Positions 28,801-40,800 of a stretch of 64,000 nt of DNA are shown here, in pieces; position 1 is the first letter of the stretch; every line of letters starts with the position of its first letter. The notes beneath the pieces were generated by a model that saw only the letters and a program-made list of their open reading frames with translations, did not search any database and was not told where the DNA came from. The stretch is from Phytoseiulus persimilis (taxonomy: Eukaryota > Arthropoda > Arachnida > Mesostigmata > Phytoseiidae), in the NCBI GenBank assembly GCA_037576195.1, contig CM075102.1, forward strand, positions 20,394,745 to 20,458,744, read 5' to 3'. The position numbers and the translations under genes were made by a program.

Positions 28801-31800
28801 AGCGAGCTGCCCCATTGTCAGCGGATCGTGTGTGAGTGCCACTTGCGATCCACCGACCACTCTATCGTGCAAGAGTACGCTAGCATAGCGAGGACCAGAA
28901 TCGTCGACGCTTATCGGACGTTGACAGCCGTCGGTGAGCACCCCCAGGAGAGCAGATGTTAAAGAGCTCGTTTCTCCTTTACTCCGCCGCCGCCGTCGTC
29001 GTCGTCGTCTAGTTGGCCCCTGCGTCGTCCCATCGGTCGTCTCAAGCCGATCCTCGTGTTTTTTTTTTTCTCTTCCCAAAGACGCCGGAAGGAGCTGCAC
29101 TTATGAAGTGGTCCCTAGCTGGTGGGACGATAACTCGCTACATATGTTCGCTCCGATTTCTCGTCTACTCGATGCCTCTTTCTCGTTCCATGATTCCTCG
29201 ATTCGAGCACAACCGGACGTAAAACATCTAATCGGGTGAGCAGTGGCTCATGTCAGAGCGAGCAGAGCTTGGCGAGGAGGCAGAGGCTACTCACGCCATC
29301 GCCGATGGTGTGCAGGAATTCGTGTGTATCGCTCGAGCACTCAAGGTCGGATCACGGCGGCCCGGTTTGGCATTTGAATTGTTTGACAGAGAAACGGCCC
29401 TCCGCGCAGCGTTCGCCGCTAGCATGTGTACTTCGGCATTGATCTCACGAAGTCTATTCGCTGCGGAACGCTCTCAAGAGATGGATGAGCGTTCGATGTC
29501 TCCCCAACGAAACGTCGAGCCCGACACGATGTAGCATCATTCGTGTACTACCTGATTCGTAGCACCGACATTTCGTGCACTTGAGAGCGAGCGAGTCGCC
29601 TGAGCGGAGACGGCGAACTCGTTCCAGGATCGGGGCTCGCATTTCTCGAAGTATCTCACTGTGTTTCCAACAACGAAGCTGTTTTCAGTTCCTCTGAGAT
29701 CAGTTCTTGGGAACTTGAGGTCAGTGTACATCCGATATGGTCGGACCTTCAGTCGAAATATCGACAACAGCGGTGGGAGAGATGACTTCGAATCCCTTGC
29801 ATAACCTCAAACAGCTGCATCGAGAATCCAATCATTTAGGAGATCTGAGCATTCATCAACAGGTTGAAAGACTACGTCAGGGAATGAAAGAGTTGAATCC
29901 ACAGGATGCTGGCGCTGCGATGGCTCAGCGGTGAAAGGGCAGAGTTTGGAGCAGAGGTTTCGACCCGCGTTCTGCACGGTATCTCATCTGAGAGTGGTCA
30001 ATCGATGAAAGTCCTGAATCTACACGAGATATACAAACTACATGCGTACCTCTTCGATTCGTTGGGTGTAGACAGAGATGGACAGCTGGCTTTCGAGCAG
30101 TGAGTGGCCCTGGTTGAAGAGGGCGGTGATTAGGAGACCCAACGAAAACATGTCACTCTGAGGGGAACACGACGCGGTTGCGTGTACTTCGGGCGGCGTG
30201 TAGTCGAGATCGGGTTGACCCATCTTGGGAAGCTTTGATGTGAAACCTTGGCAGCCGATCGGGTTCTGTTGATTCGAAAACACAGCTCGGGTTAAACGTT
30301 TGATCCGGACGGAACCGCCACCCTCCGGCCCGAGGGAGCGTAGGGACTCAAGTGATGAGAAAGCTTCCGGTACTCGCGGTTGTGGAGCTTGACCATCAAT
30401 CGGGCTCAGTGCATGCTTGGAAGTTCTCCTCGCGGGAACAAACTCTCACCATGGGGTCCGTCTCGTTGCATTTTTCGCTAAATTCCATCCCGGCGAGCTT
30501 CCATGTTCCTTTCTTGTTGACAATCACCGAGGAAGGGCAAACGTTCCGATGGATGATTTTGCAATTATAGTGAAGGAATAGGAGCGCCTCGGTCAATTGG
30601 AGCAGACCGTACTTGTACTCAATATCGAGAAACTCATACTCCCGGGTCTCTTGGGCCACCGTCTGAGGGAGACGGTCTTCGAGGCAGCTGAGTATGTTCG
30701 CCAGGCTGCCCATAACCGGTTCGGTTGCGAACGCCAACGAGTCGCTGTAAATAGATCAATTGAGCTTAGTGCATGGCTTCCCCGAGAAGAGTGAGTCGTC
30801 CAACAGAAGAGCGTCTGTCTCGCTTTTTTTTCCGCTTAAAATCGATCCCGGAACGCGCAGCGACGATGCAGAGCGGTCGTGAATTTCCGAGCGATCCGGA
30901 AAACCCAGCTAAAGGTTTCGCGAGCGATGCACCATACCAACATGGAAAAGTGGCGCAGAAGAGCATCGGAGATCGCCTGGGAGCCGTTTTAGCATTTTTT
31001 CGCCCGCCGACATCTCTCCACGTCAGGCTCTCCGCTATCGGACGTGTGCACGCAAAGTTTTTGTGACTCTGCTCTCCCATATCGGAGCATTTGCTTCGTG
31101 AGCAAGGCCTGTGTCAGACAGAACAGCTCTGTTCCCTGCACGCGAGCGGCTGTGTATACAACAGTATATTGCTCCTCTTGATTGGTCTCGCGCATCGTTC
31201 GGACCTTTGGGAATCGGGCGAGGGGGCACCGGAGGGACCGAGGAAGCCTTGGAACCAAGGAATGGGGCCCGGGAATGACTTGCACTCGTATGGGGAAAAA
31301 GACAGCGAGCTCGTCAGAAAGGCTGTCGAGGCGGCGTGGCGCGCGAGCCTCTTGATGCGCATCGAGGAAAGGCTTGAGACACGAACTCCTCGGCTGCCGT
31401 GAGCCATACACGAGGGAGAATTCAATACGATCAGTCTCAAGATGCTGCGACGGTCAGACGGATTGGTGACAGAGAGAAGCTTCGGGGGCATTTCTGAGGG
31501 AGGAGCCGAGCGGGCCCCCAGATAGCCATGATGGATTGGTACATCCGGCCCACCAACCAGATACCACCGAAAGGGACTAAAAGCTGTCAGGATCGGGGAG
31601 AGGGCAGAGGGGAAAGCCCCATCTAGCTAGAAAACCGCCGAGAGCAACGGACCCGGGCAGGTTTGTACGCAGTCATAATCCTGCAGCACCGTCCCACCGA
31701 AGCTTCGTTGTCCCGGCGTCCCACTGATGAGCGCACAACGAAACTGGGAACCGTTGTAGGCCGTGTGGAGCAATCCGGTTCGTTGTCCAAACGGCAAACA

Positions 31801-34800
31801 AAGCCACGGGGTTTCAGATGAAACACAGCGGCCGGGAAACAATCACAGCCCAAGCCGCCCTTCTCGGCGCGCCCCCTGACTGGCGGGACGATGTCTTCAA
31901 AAATGCTGCAATGCCGCAGGCGTCGATAGGTTCACAGCAACGTAGAGCAGTTGCGAATCGGACGAGGTTTCGCTGATGAAGACGAAACAATTCCGGGCGA
32001 GAACGGCGACAGCGGGCTCAGCGCCTACCGCAAGAAACTTCAACTTGAGGAGTTCCGTCTCGAGTGCGAGACAACCGAGAGCACCCGCAGCCGAGGGAGC
32101 GAAACCGGACTCAAACAGACGAACGGCGCGGCGCTCGAATTGTTGCTTCGATCCTCGCTGCTCGAGCGCCGAAGCCGTACGTTTGGAAACGTTTGACAAT
32201 CTCGACATTTGAAGTCGAGTTCAATGGGGCGTGAAGGGCCACGCGCGTCCTCTTTCCGATCGAGCAGCCCTGTCTTCTCTGACATCGGATGGCCAGATCG
32301 TCCGTTACACACCTTTGCACGCGCTGAATCTACTCCACCTCGAGTCCCTCGGACACTGCTCTATTGGACTCTTTGTCGTAGTGAGATTTTGCCCGAGCAC
32401 GGATGGTCGCGAAATTTACGACGATCCGAACCGGTCACTCCACTCGCACGCGGCCGTCGCGACAAATGTGTCAAAAGATTCCTCGAGCTCGAAGCCGCAT
32501 CGGAGAGAAGCCAAACCCTGATCTCGATCGAATCGAATCAGGGAGAACACTCGGACCTGGCAAGACTAAGTGATTTCTGAGCGGGGAACATCGGGGGAGG
32601 GGAAAGCAAAACATGGAGGAATGGTCTGGAATACATCAGCACGCGTAGCTGACTTACAAAGTGTTCTGATACTTTGCGATGGAAAATCCAACTGCCGCCT
32701 GTCGACTCTGCGATCCTAAACTCGACTCACCTCGATTCCTCAATGGGATGCAGCACCGACAGGAGTTTCGGATGTTTATAGCGATCCAACTGGCGCACTC
32801 CGAATCGGAGGATTTCGGTGATGGTTTCCTTGCGTTTTGGCTTGTGGAGTTTCTCGGCAACTTTCTTCTCGAAGAAAAAGATCGAAGCATCCTGAAACAA
32901 GAAAAAGCCTTCAGGAGTGGTTTGGGGTCTTGGAGAGCAAGCAAAGCTTCAGTTCATGTTGTTGAGCAAATATTTGAGATCGGCTGAACGAATCGGGATG
33001 AGCCCACACGCGTTCAGCAGTGCTTCTCATCAATATGATCGCGGTTCGCTCCCTTCTGACATTTGACTCAACGAAAGTTCCAGCCTATGCCCTAGCCGAA
33101 AGCCGAAGTATTCCTCTCACTCATCCCCCCCCCCCCTCTTTCCCCGGGGACGTGCCTCTCTCAATGCAAGCCAAAAAGAAAAGCGACATCCGAAAACCGA
33201 TCGTACCCATCTTGAGAGCTCGAAAAACAAACCCACACCGGAGCCGATACGATTTCTGAGACGCGCGATGTGAGGTTTTGGTATGTGGGAATCGATCATA
33301 TTCCGATTACCCTAGTTATGTTCGGAACTATTCATCGATACCGAGACTCGACAGAGAAGACTTCCAGAGGGATGGCGCAGGTCTCGAGTCGATTGAATGA
33401 ATGGCATAAGCACCGTCGCTCCGTCTCACGGGGCTCGCTCCGAGTGTGGACCCGGCTTGGAGCTCGTCCTAGCGAAAGACCCACAGGCGACACTTGAGGA
33501 AGACACCGTTTGCTAAACTCTACTCTTAAAAACGAGGCCTAGGGTCACAGCTGGGCGCTGTCATTTGTGCACACGTTCACTTGCAGCCTGCGCCGCAGCA
33601 AGTCAGCCCGAGCGGGAGCTCTCCGTGAGCTGATGTTTGCCGGCTAGCTCTGAAGAAGAACCTCGCTTAACATGCGATGCGTTCCATGCGGAAGACGACC
33701 AAATCTCTCAGAGCGTGGGAATGGTGGGAAGTTCCGTAACGGTGAGAAACATGGAAGCCGTTCATTACAGTCTGCCGGGAGACTCGTTCCGTTTGTTTCA
33801 TTTCCATCCCGGTTCGGTGATAAACTGCATGAACGTCAACGGGCGGAATGAATATCGATTTGATGAGAACCACTCCTGCCACGGCACGGATGTGATTGTC
33901 CGTGCCCATCGGACGCAGTAGAAATAGCTCATTCTACCATGATCTCATCCGATGCGGCTTCGCTGCATGCATTATGATCCTGTGCGATTTCCGGGAACCA
34001 ATCTGCGGGAATGTTCCCATCACGACAGCAGATGAGCCACGACAGGTAATCGTTCGAAACATACTCCGACGAGATTCGGGTTCGCGAGTGCTCGGGTAGT
34101 CCGTGTGACGCTGTCCTGAGCATGGATCCCGAATACGATGACAGTGATCCAGAGAAGGACACTGAACGTGTTCGCTGCTCGTCCGAGGTGCTATTGGAGT
34201 TGCCGTCACCGTCGTAATAGTTTCCGTATGCTTCACGACGTGCTCGTCAATCGTTCCAGGATCGGGGCGCCAGGATCGATAGAGACGAGGAGTTTTTGTG
34301 TCTTGGCTGGATTTAGAGGAGGTCTTAGATGCTGCGGCGGCGGCTCGAGCGGAGGCGACGGCGGCCTCTTTGCAGGTGGTCCCTCCGATAACAACGTTGT
34401 CTCTTCTGTTGCTCTCCACGCCATTATCTGCTTAGTGGCGTCCTCGGGGGGAACAGACCAATGGCACGGAAGGGACTGACGTATATTAAGGGCAGTGAGT
34501 CGCTGCCTCAGCGTAGCCGGTTCGCCTTCCCTTGCCCTGTTTCGCATCGGCAGCCGAAGTGTGGCGTTCCCGCTCGCTGGCGCGTCAGCCGAAGCTCCTT
34601 TGCCCGTGCTCGCGGATCCCCTTGTCAAGCCCGGGGATAGTTCACAACTCCGACGCAGTTGCCTTCCCTTGCCTCTAACTCATTCAGTGCGTCCCCCGCA
34701 AACCGGGTGGGTCATTCGTTCCACATCGCGACAATTCCCAACCGCTCATCTGTAACGCAGCAGAAATTCTCTGATGCAGAACTGGGAACGACATCGAATG

Positions 34801-37800
34801 AACTCAAAGCTCAGCCCCAGAGGAAACTGTTGTAGCTGTGCGTGCCTCCCTGCATGCCCGTGCGTCGCCAGCCGACCGGAGCTCTGACTGCAACAAGATA
34901 AGGAGGACAACGTGACCTCCCACGTTTTTTTCTCCCGTTTGTTGCTTTGGGCACCATCGGCCTTCGGGGTCTTCAATGGTCTTCAGATGGCCCAAAGGCG
35001 AATCGAGGAGCGCTTTCTGAAAGAGTAGTAGGCCTCGAGGAGGACGACTCCAGATAAGTTCTTGTGAGATTGTCAAAATGTAAAGTCCCGCTGATGTCAG
35101 GGAGTCGGGGGAAAGGATCCGCTCGAGGGGAACAAGACACCATAGCAGACCCGAGCTCTCGGTGAAACCCAAGAAGTGACCGAGAAGCTCCCATCCTTCT
35201 TCTGTACGGCTCACGGTGCCCTTCGAAATGGAATACAACCAAACTTGATTCCGTTTCCTTCCCTCCGTAATGACGTTCCTCGCGATCCAGTTCTCAGCCG
35301 CAGAAAGTTTTCCACGGTGAATGAGCGCGGAAACTTTTGATCCCGTCCGCAAGAGTGTCTCATCCAGAATAAATTGTGCCCTCTCCGATCCCATGCTGCT
35401 TAGTGACGAGGTGCAGGATCCAACGACCCTCGCACGAGTGAGCATTGGACGCGTGATGGGACGAAGGATTTGTTTGTTGGTTCGCTGTACGATTCAGAAG
35501 AAGAATCGCGCGTCTCGGTCAATGCAGGGAACTGTTGAGCTGCTTTTTGCCGATTTTCCAAACAGAAGACTCTGGTTGAGAGGCTCCGGAGTGTGTTCCT
35601 CTCGAACTTCACCTTGAAACGATCCGAGGAACAGAGGAAGCCGCCTACTGGAGCGGAGCGCTCTATCGAGCTTAATGTTGCACTCTTCCCCGGAGCCTTC
35701 GGCCGACTTTCGAAACCGTCTGAGCGTTCCCGCGGGATATTCGTGCAATATTCATAAAGTTCTCGCTTCGAAACAAGAACCCAGACGCTGTCTACGAATA
35801 TCTGAGCTAATCCCGCGCCCGACGAGGAAGAATGAGGACATGAAGCCGTATCACACATGGAAGCTTCCTGCGATCCGGATTTCTCTCTGTCTCTGTTGGG
35901 AATGAGCCTTGCCGAAAGCCGATGTGGAAACAGTCGTTGATGAGAGCCTCCGTTCCCAATCGATCGACCGATAATTCCGGTCGAGCCCCGGCAACATGGC
36001 TACCGAAGACGTTCACGAGAAAATCCCAAGTTTCTCCTCCTCTACAGGACGTGGGACGTCCGCGATGATTTTCCCAACCCTGTTCACGTGTTACGGATCC
36101 TGGAACACACCAGCGTTCGCAACAAGCTAAGAATGCTCCGTGTTTCACGCAGAACTCTGTAAGTTCGTCCGAGAATGGTCTCGTGGCTCGATTCGACGGA
36201 ATCCCCAAAATCGTCGAGATATGTGACCCAGTTCGAGCGATACAGCCTCGTTCAATATCCACGTTGGAGAGAATCTGAGCGACGATGTGCTTGATATACC
36301 TTCTCCACTCATATTGCCCTCGATCAGAACAACGTGGTTGGAACGGAATCAGCTTTATTCGTCACATGATGTCCCTGGAGCGGTGGGCCCGTAGGCTCCT
36401 CCGGCATATTCATTGAAGACTTCTCTGTTTTGTCCGTGTTCCGAGGGCGCGTAAATTCAACAGATCTTCGAAGGGAAGGCGCTGTGGCCATTGCGAAATG
36501 AACGCGTCCGATGTTCCCACAGGTTCGCTCTATATATTCCGTTTTGGCGCTGGAAACGCAAATTGTGTGGATCTTCGTGATAAGAAACTTCTCCCTACTG
36601 CGGGGCTTCCGCTCGCTTCTTGCTGGCGCGGAAACCGCTTTTCAAGTTGTATAATAGTGTCACGGGGCAACAGAGGTTAGGATGCGAAAATAAAATGTCA
36701 CATGAAGCATTTGCCCTCATTCGGCTCAGTAGATGCCGAACAGAGACTCTCTCAACTCTGGTCTGTTGGTGCGCTGAGGAAACTAGGAACAAATCACTGA
36801 TGGTTCGGTAAACAGAGCCGGTGGTCGCATCGTTAGCGAAAGAAGCTGCAGCAAGCGAGCGGCGTGCATATGTTCGTCAGTGTTGCTGCACGCATTGAGT
36901 AAACTATGGACCACCACTGTGAGTGTTGGCACGCTCCATTCAAGCGGTTGGGCCTTTCCGTTCCGCTGCGGTGAGGCAGCGTGACGACTCGGCTCCGAAC
37001 ACTCTCGTCATAGCTCCTAATCTGTCGCTGAATCTCAACGTTCGTTCCTCCGGTGGTTTCCAGTCACGTGGTCGCCGAATTTTCGCGTGAATCGCTTCCC
37101 TCACAGCTCACGCCGCAATAAGATGGGCTTCCGCGAAGGTGCGCTAACGCATCGATCTTCGTAAACCGAGCTCGAGCGGACCAGTCAACGTTTTTCCGGA
37201 AACGACTCCCAGCGCTCTAATTGGCCCCGGATTTTCCTTTCGAACGACAACGTTTCGGAAACACAACGAAGTTTGGAACTATCGCCCATCGCGCTTTCTC
37301 CTCCACGAAGCGCCCGGGAAGCTTTCAGCTGTTGGGAAAACCGTACGTCGGTCGAGTGATTCACCGATGTGAAACTTTTGAAAATCGGGGGAATCGTCAA
37401 AGAGGGCCCTTGGCGGAAGAGCCGGGTCCGAATATTGAGAGCCTCTCAGGACAACAGAGTCACTGAAAGCCAAGAGCGCAGGAGAGTGAAGGGCTGGGAT
37501 CGGGGCAAGCTTGGGATCTCGTCATTGAAGCTAACATCTGGCGGCCTTGTGAGGCCAATTACATCAAGGGGAACTCGAGTAACTCGAGTCTAGCCTGAGC
37601 CACTCCACGCGAACTCTCCGGAAGTTTCTACTTCCCTCTCTCTCTCTCTCTTCGTGTCCTGAGTTTCTTCAATCCTCATCAGGTATATTCTTCACGCTCT
37701 CTCGTTCTTGACCACTTAGAGACTTATTTGGGAGGTGGAAATACGATTGTGTTCTCTCGTATACACATACAACTCTTCCCTCTCGACGGGTGAGCTATAT

Positions 37801-40800
37801 CACAGATCCTCTTCTTCTCAGGTCGTAGAGGTCGAATCGACGTGACAGTTGAGGTCCTGATGAGGGTTATCCGGTCAAGTCGAGCCACTGAAGTTCTTGA
37901 TCCTGTTCCGACATTCGTGGAGTATCACTCCAGTTGTCTTTCACGAGATCGAAGTTGTCCTCCACGGTCAAGTTTGGCTTCATGTTTTTTTCGGCCTCTC
38001 TCGCCGTACGGTTGAATCGATTCCTCGTGGCGTCGCGCCACTCTCGATAATCATGTATGAGTGTGCATGTTTTCCGTATGTCGGAAAATTCGATACGCCC
38101 CTCTTCTGCTCAGTTTCCGTTCAACTCTCCTAGCTCATTCCAAGTGGATCTCCTTCTCGTGAGTTCTTCGCTCGCCATTGTAACGGGCTGTTTTCCGTAA
38201 CAGGCAATGATGATGTTCTCGATTCCCTAGTTCTATTAACTGACCGGCGATTCCGATTGTAGTCAGGTCAAGTCAGGGCTATGTACGTGGTGGACGCCTT
38301 CCACAGGATACTTTAATTATCCTGTCTCCAGAGACCAGTGACGTCGAGGCAAGCTTCAGTGACTCAACTCTGGTTTTAGCCTATCCCTCCGAAGCTCTCC
38401 TCGCTTTCGTTACATTCTCTCGATATCCTTCCTCGACTCATGGTGATAACAGCAATACGTTCCGGGGCATCGGGGAACAGGCGGCAGTTTTTGTATCATG
38501 CAAGTGCTGCTGCCAAAGGTGACCTCGACGACGCTATCAAGCACCAGGTGTGGACCTCTCCCTCCGGAGCAGCTGGGAGGTTGCGAGCCCGCTATATCGT
38601 TCTCCTGCAGCAGAAGCAACAACAGCGACAGTTGGAGGTATTGTGAAGGACCTCTTTGTCGGTTTCATACCTTGGATCCCACCCGACGCGATACAGAAAG
38701 CTCTCTATTACTCTCTTCCGCTCGTTTTCGTCTGGACTTCGAATCGCAATATCCTCGTGCTGTAACATCTGCTCAATTTATCCGCCCTCCCGTTGTTTAC
38801 TGCTCCCCTCTTCCACGGTGGCCCTCGGGGTCGATAGGTCCGTGATGAGCAGGAAACCAGAGAACATCCCCCACCGATCGATCCCCGATGCCATGTTCCC
38901 CGCGCCACGTGAAATCGAGGCAGACTCCGGGAGATGAAAGGAGAGGGATGCTGATTGAGCTCAACAGCGGAACCTCTCGAACAGGTTCGATGACGCTCTG
39001 CACGAGGTCTGAGCGTGCATTGAGCGAACGGGGTTCTCGAGGGAAAGGGAAAGGATTCCAATTAGTTCTTAATTTCCGCTTTCGTCCTAGAGTACAGAGA
39101 GCAGAATAAGGGGCAGGAGGACAACAAGGGGGAAGAGGCGACGTTGGAACGCTTCGACTGCCCGCAGACCAACCAAACGACGGAACGACTGGAGGGAGGG
39201 AGAGAGAACCAACACAACTCGCTTGTCCTTCTTCCTGCTGGGTCGTGACTTCCATGCCGATCGAGTCCCGCAGCGGGTGCGAACACGACTTCCACTCTCT
39301 CAATACCTCCATCACCTACTCTTGCTTTTTCGCGCACCTTCACTTCCTCCTCCGACGATTCCTCTTTGGTTTGCGCCACTTGCCACTCGTTCCCGTCGAA
39401 CTACCGCCTCCGGAATCGGAATCACAGCCTGAAGCGGTCGCAACGTTGAAGGTGCTGGACCGGAAGCTGAGCTCCTAAAGGAGACCGAAAAGATTCACCA
39501 AATTCACCGGAATGCTCCCGAGAATTCCAGGAACTCCCACTGCCAATTGTCGAAGAATGCTTCCCAAAATCGAGAGAAATCGCCGCTTGAGGGGGGTTCA
39601 GCTGTGGATATCTATTTGACCACTTTCGCCGTCCGCATCTGTCATCCTGTGCCAGAGGATGCGGATCCTCACGGCGGAAGAGCTACCACCCCTGCCCACA
39701 GGGAACTTTCGACGCTCAGACTCACATCACTGCTCGCCTACGAGGCCCGGACGGCGTGCTCGCGATTCCGTGACTCGAAACCTATAGATTCATTATCTCT
39801 TCCATTTTTCACCGGCGAATAGGAAGCCACCCCGAAATACAGAGCCCTTGGGGTGTTGGAAGAAGCTCAAGGAATCAGTTTTCCGTCCGGGTTTATCCGT
39901 GGAGGGTGCGGATCAGGTTCCACGAATCGAGGCTCAGGAACGGAATTTCAGGGATGAAATTTGCAGAATCGGCTGCTCTTTCAGGAGCTTTATTTCTAGC
40001 TCCGAAACAGTGGAATTTGACGTGGCTTTCAAGGCTTCCTCGGGGCTTGTGTTTAGAATAGACGTCTGGCTCCATCATCCATTTTGAGCCGTCAGAGAGC
40101 AGACGCAGCAACGGTTTCCGGTATTCTTCGAAGATCTTGTTGCGCACTCGTCACTCCCTCAAATGGAATGAAGCTATTTTCGGAGCGACCCGGGTGCCTC
40201 TCTAGGAGGAATCTCTTACTGATCATTTTCGAAGCCTTTGAAGATGACTTCAGGCGACTGGAATACCCGCAAGAGTGGAGGGTGGACAATCCACGACGAC
40301 AACCGCCTTGTGTCGTTGGACCCAAATGTTTGTTAGATTCCAGATCCGTAATCCTAGCTCCGCTCCCCTCCGACAGAGCAGTCCATCTCAAGTCTTATGA
40401 GCCCTCAAGTTTCGTTCAGCTGGTCGGAGCACCCAGGACAGCCGTGTTCCACTTCAGGAACGAACAGAGGCATTCATCTACTCGCGGCCCGCGGCTGGGA
40501 TTCCGGAATCACGATTCAGCATGGGGGTTGGTCACGCGACGACTTCTTTACCACCAAGCGGTGCAAGGCGGAAGACCGAGCCTGGCTCCCAACGATTCCA
40601 CTCAAAGTCAGTTCTGGACGGGAAGTGGCTGAGCTGAGTACCCCTCGTGTAGGTCCGACCTCTTGGTGTGGTTTAACGAGGAATTCCATTAAGATGATGC
40701 TGGACGTTCTCTTCTGCTCGTCCAAACGACAGAACAGCGCCAACGACAGAGCAGCCGCTCGATGTCTGCGAAGCACGTTGATGATCTTTCGCACTTCCTC

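Noticed and set aside
29910-29980. A-box-like TGGCTCAGCGGTGAAAG with a pairing D arm, and a B-box-like GGTTTCGACCC
   Set aside because: Anticodon and T stems do not pair. It might be a worn tRNA-derived SINE head, but no tail, repeat copies or target duplication are seen.
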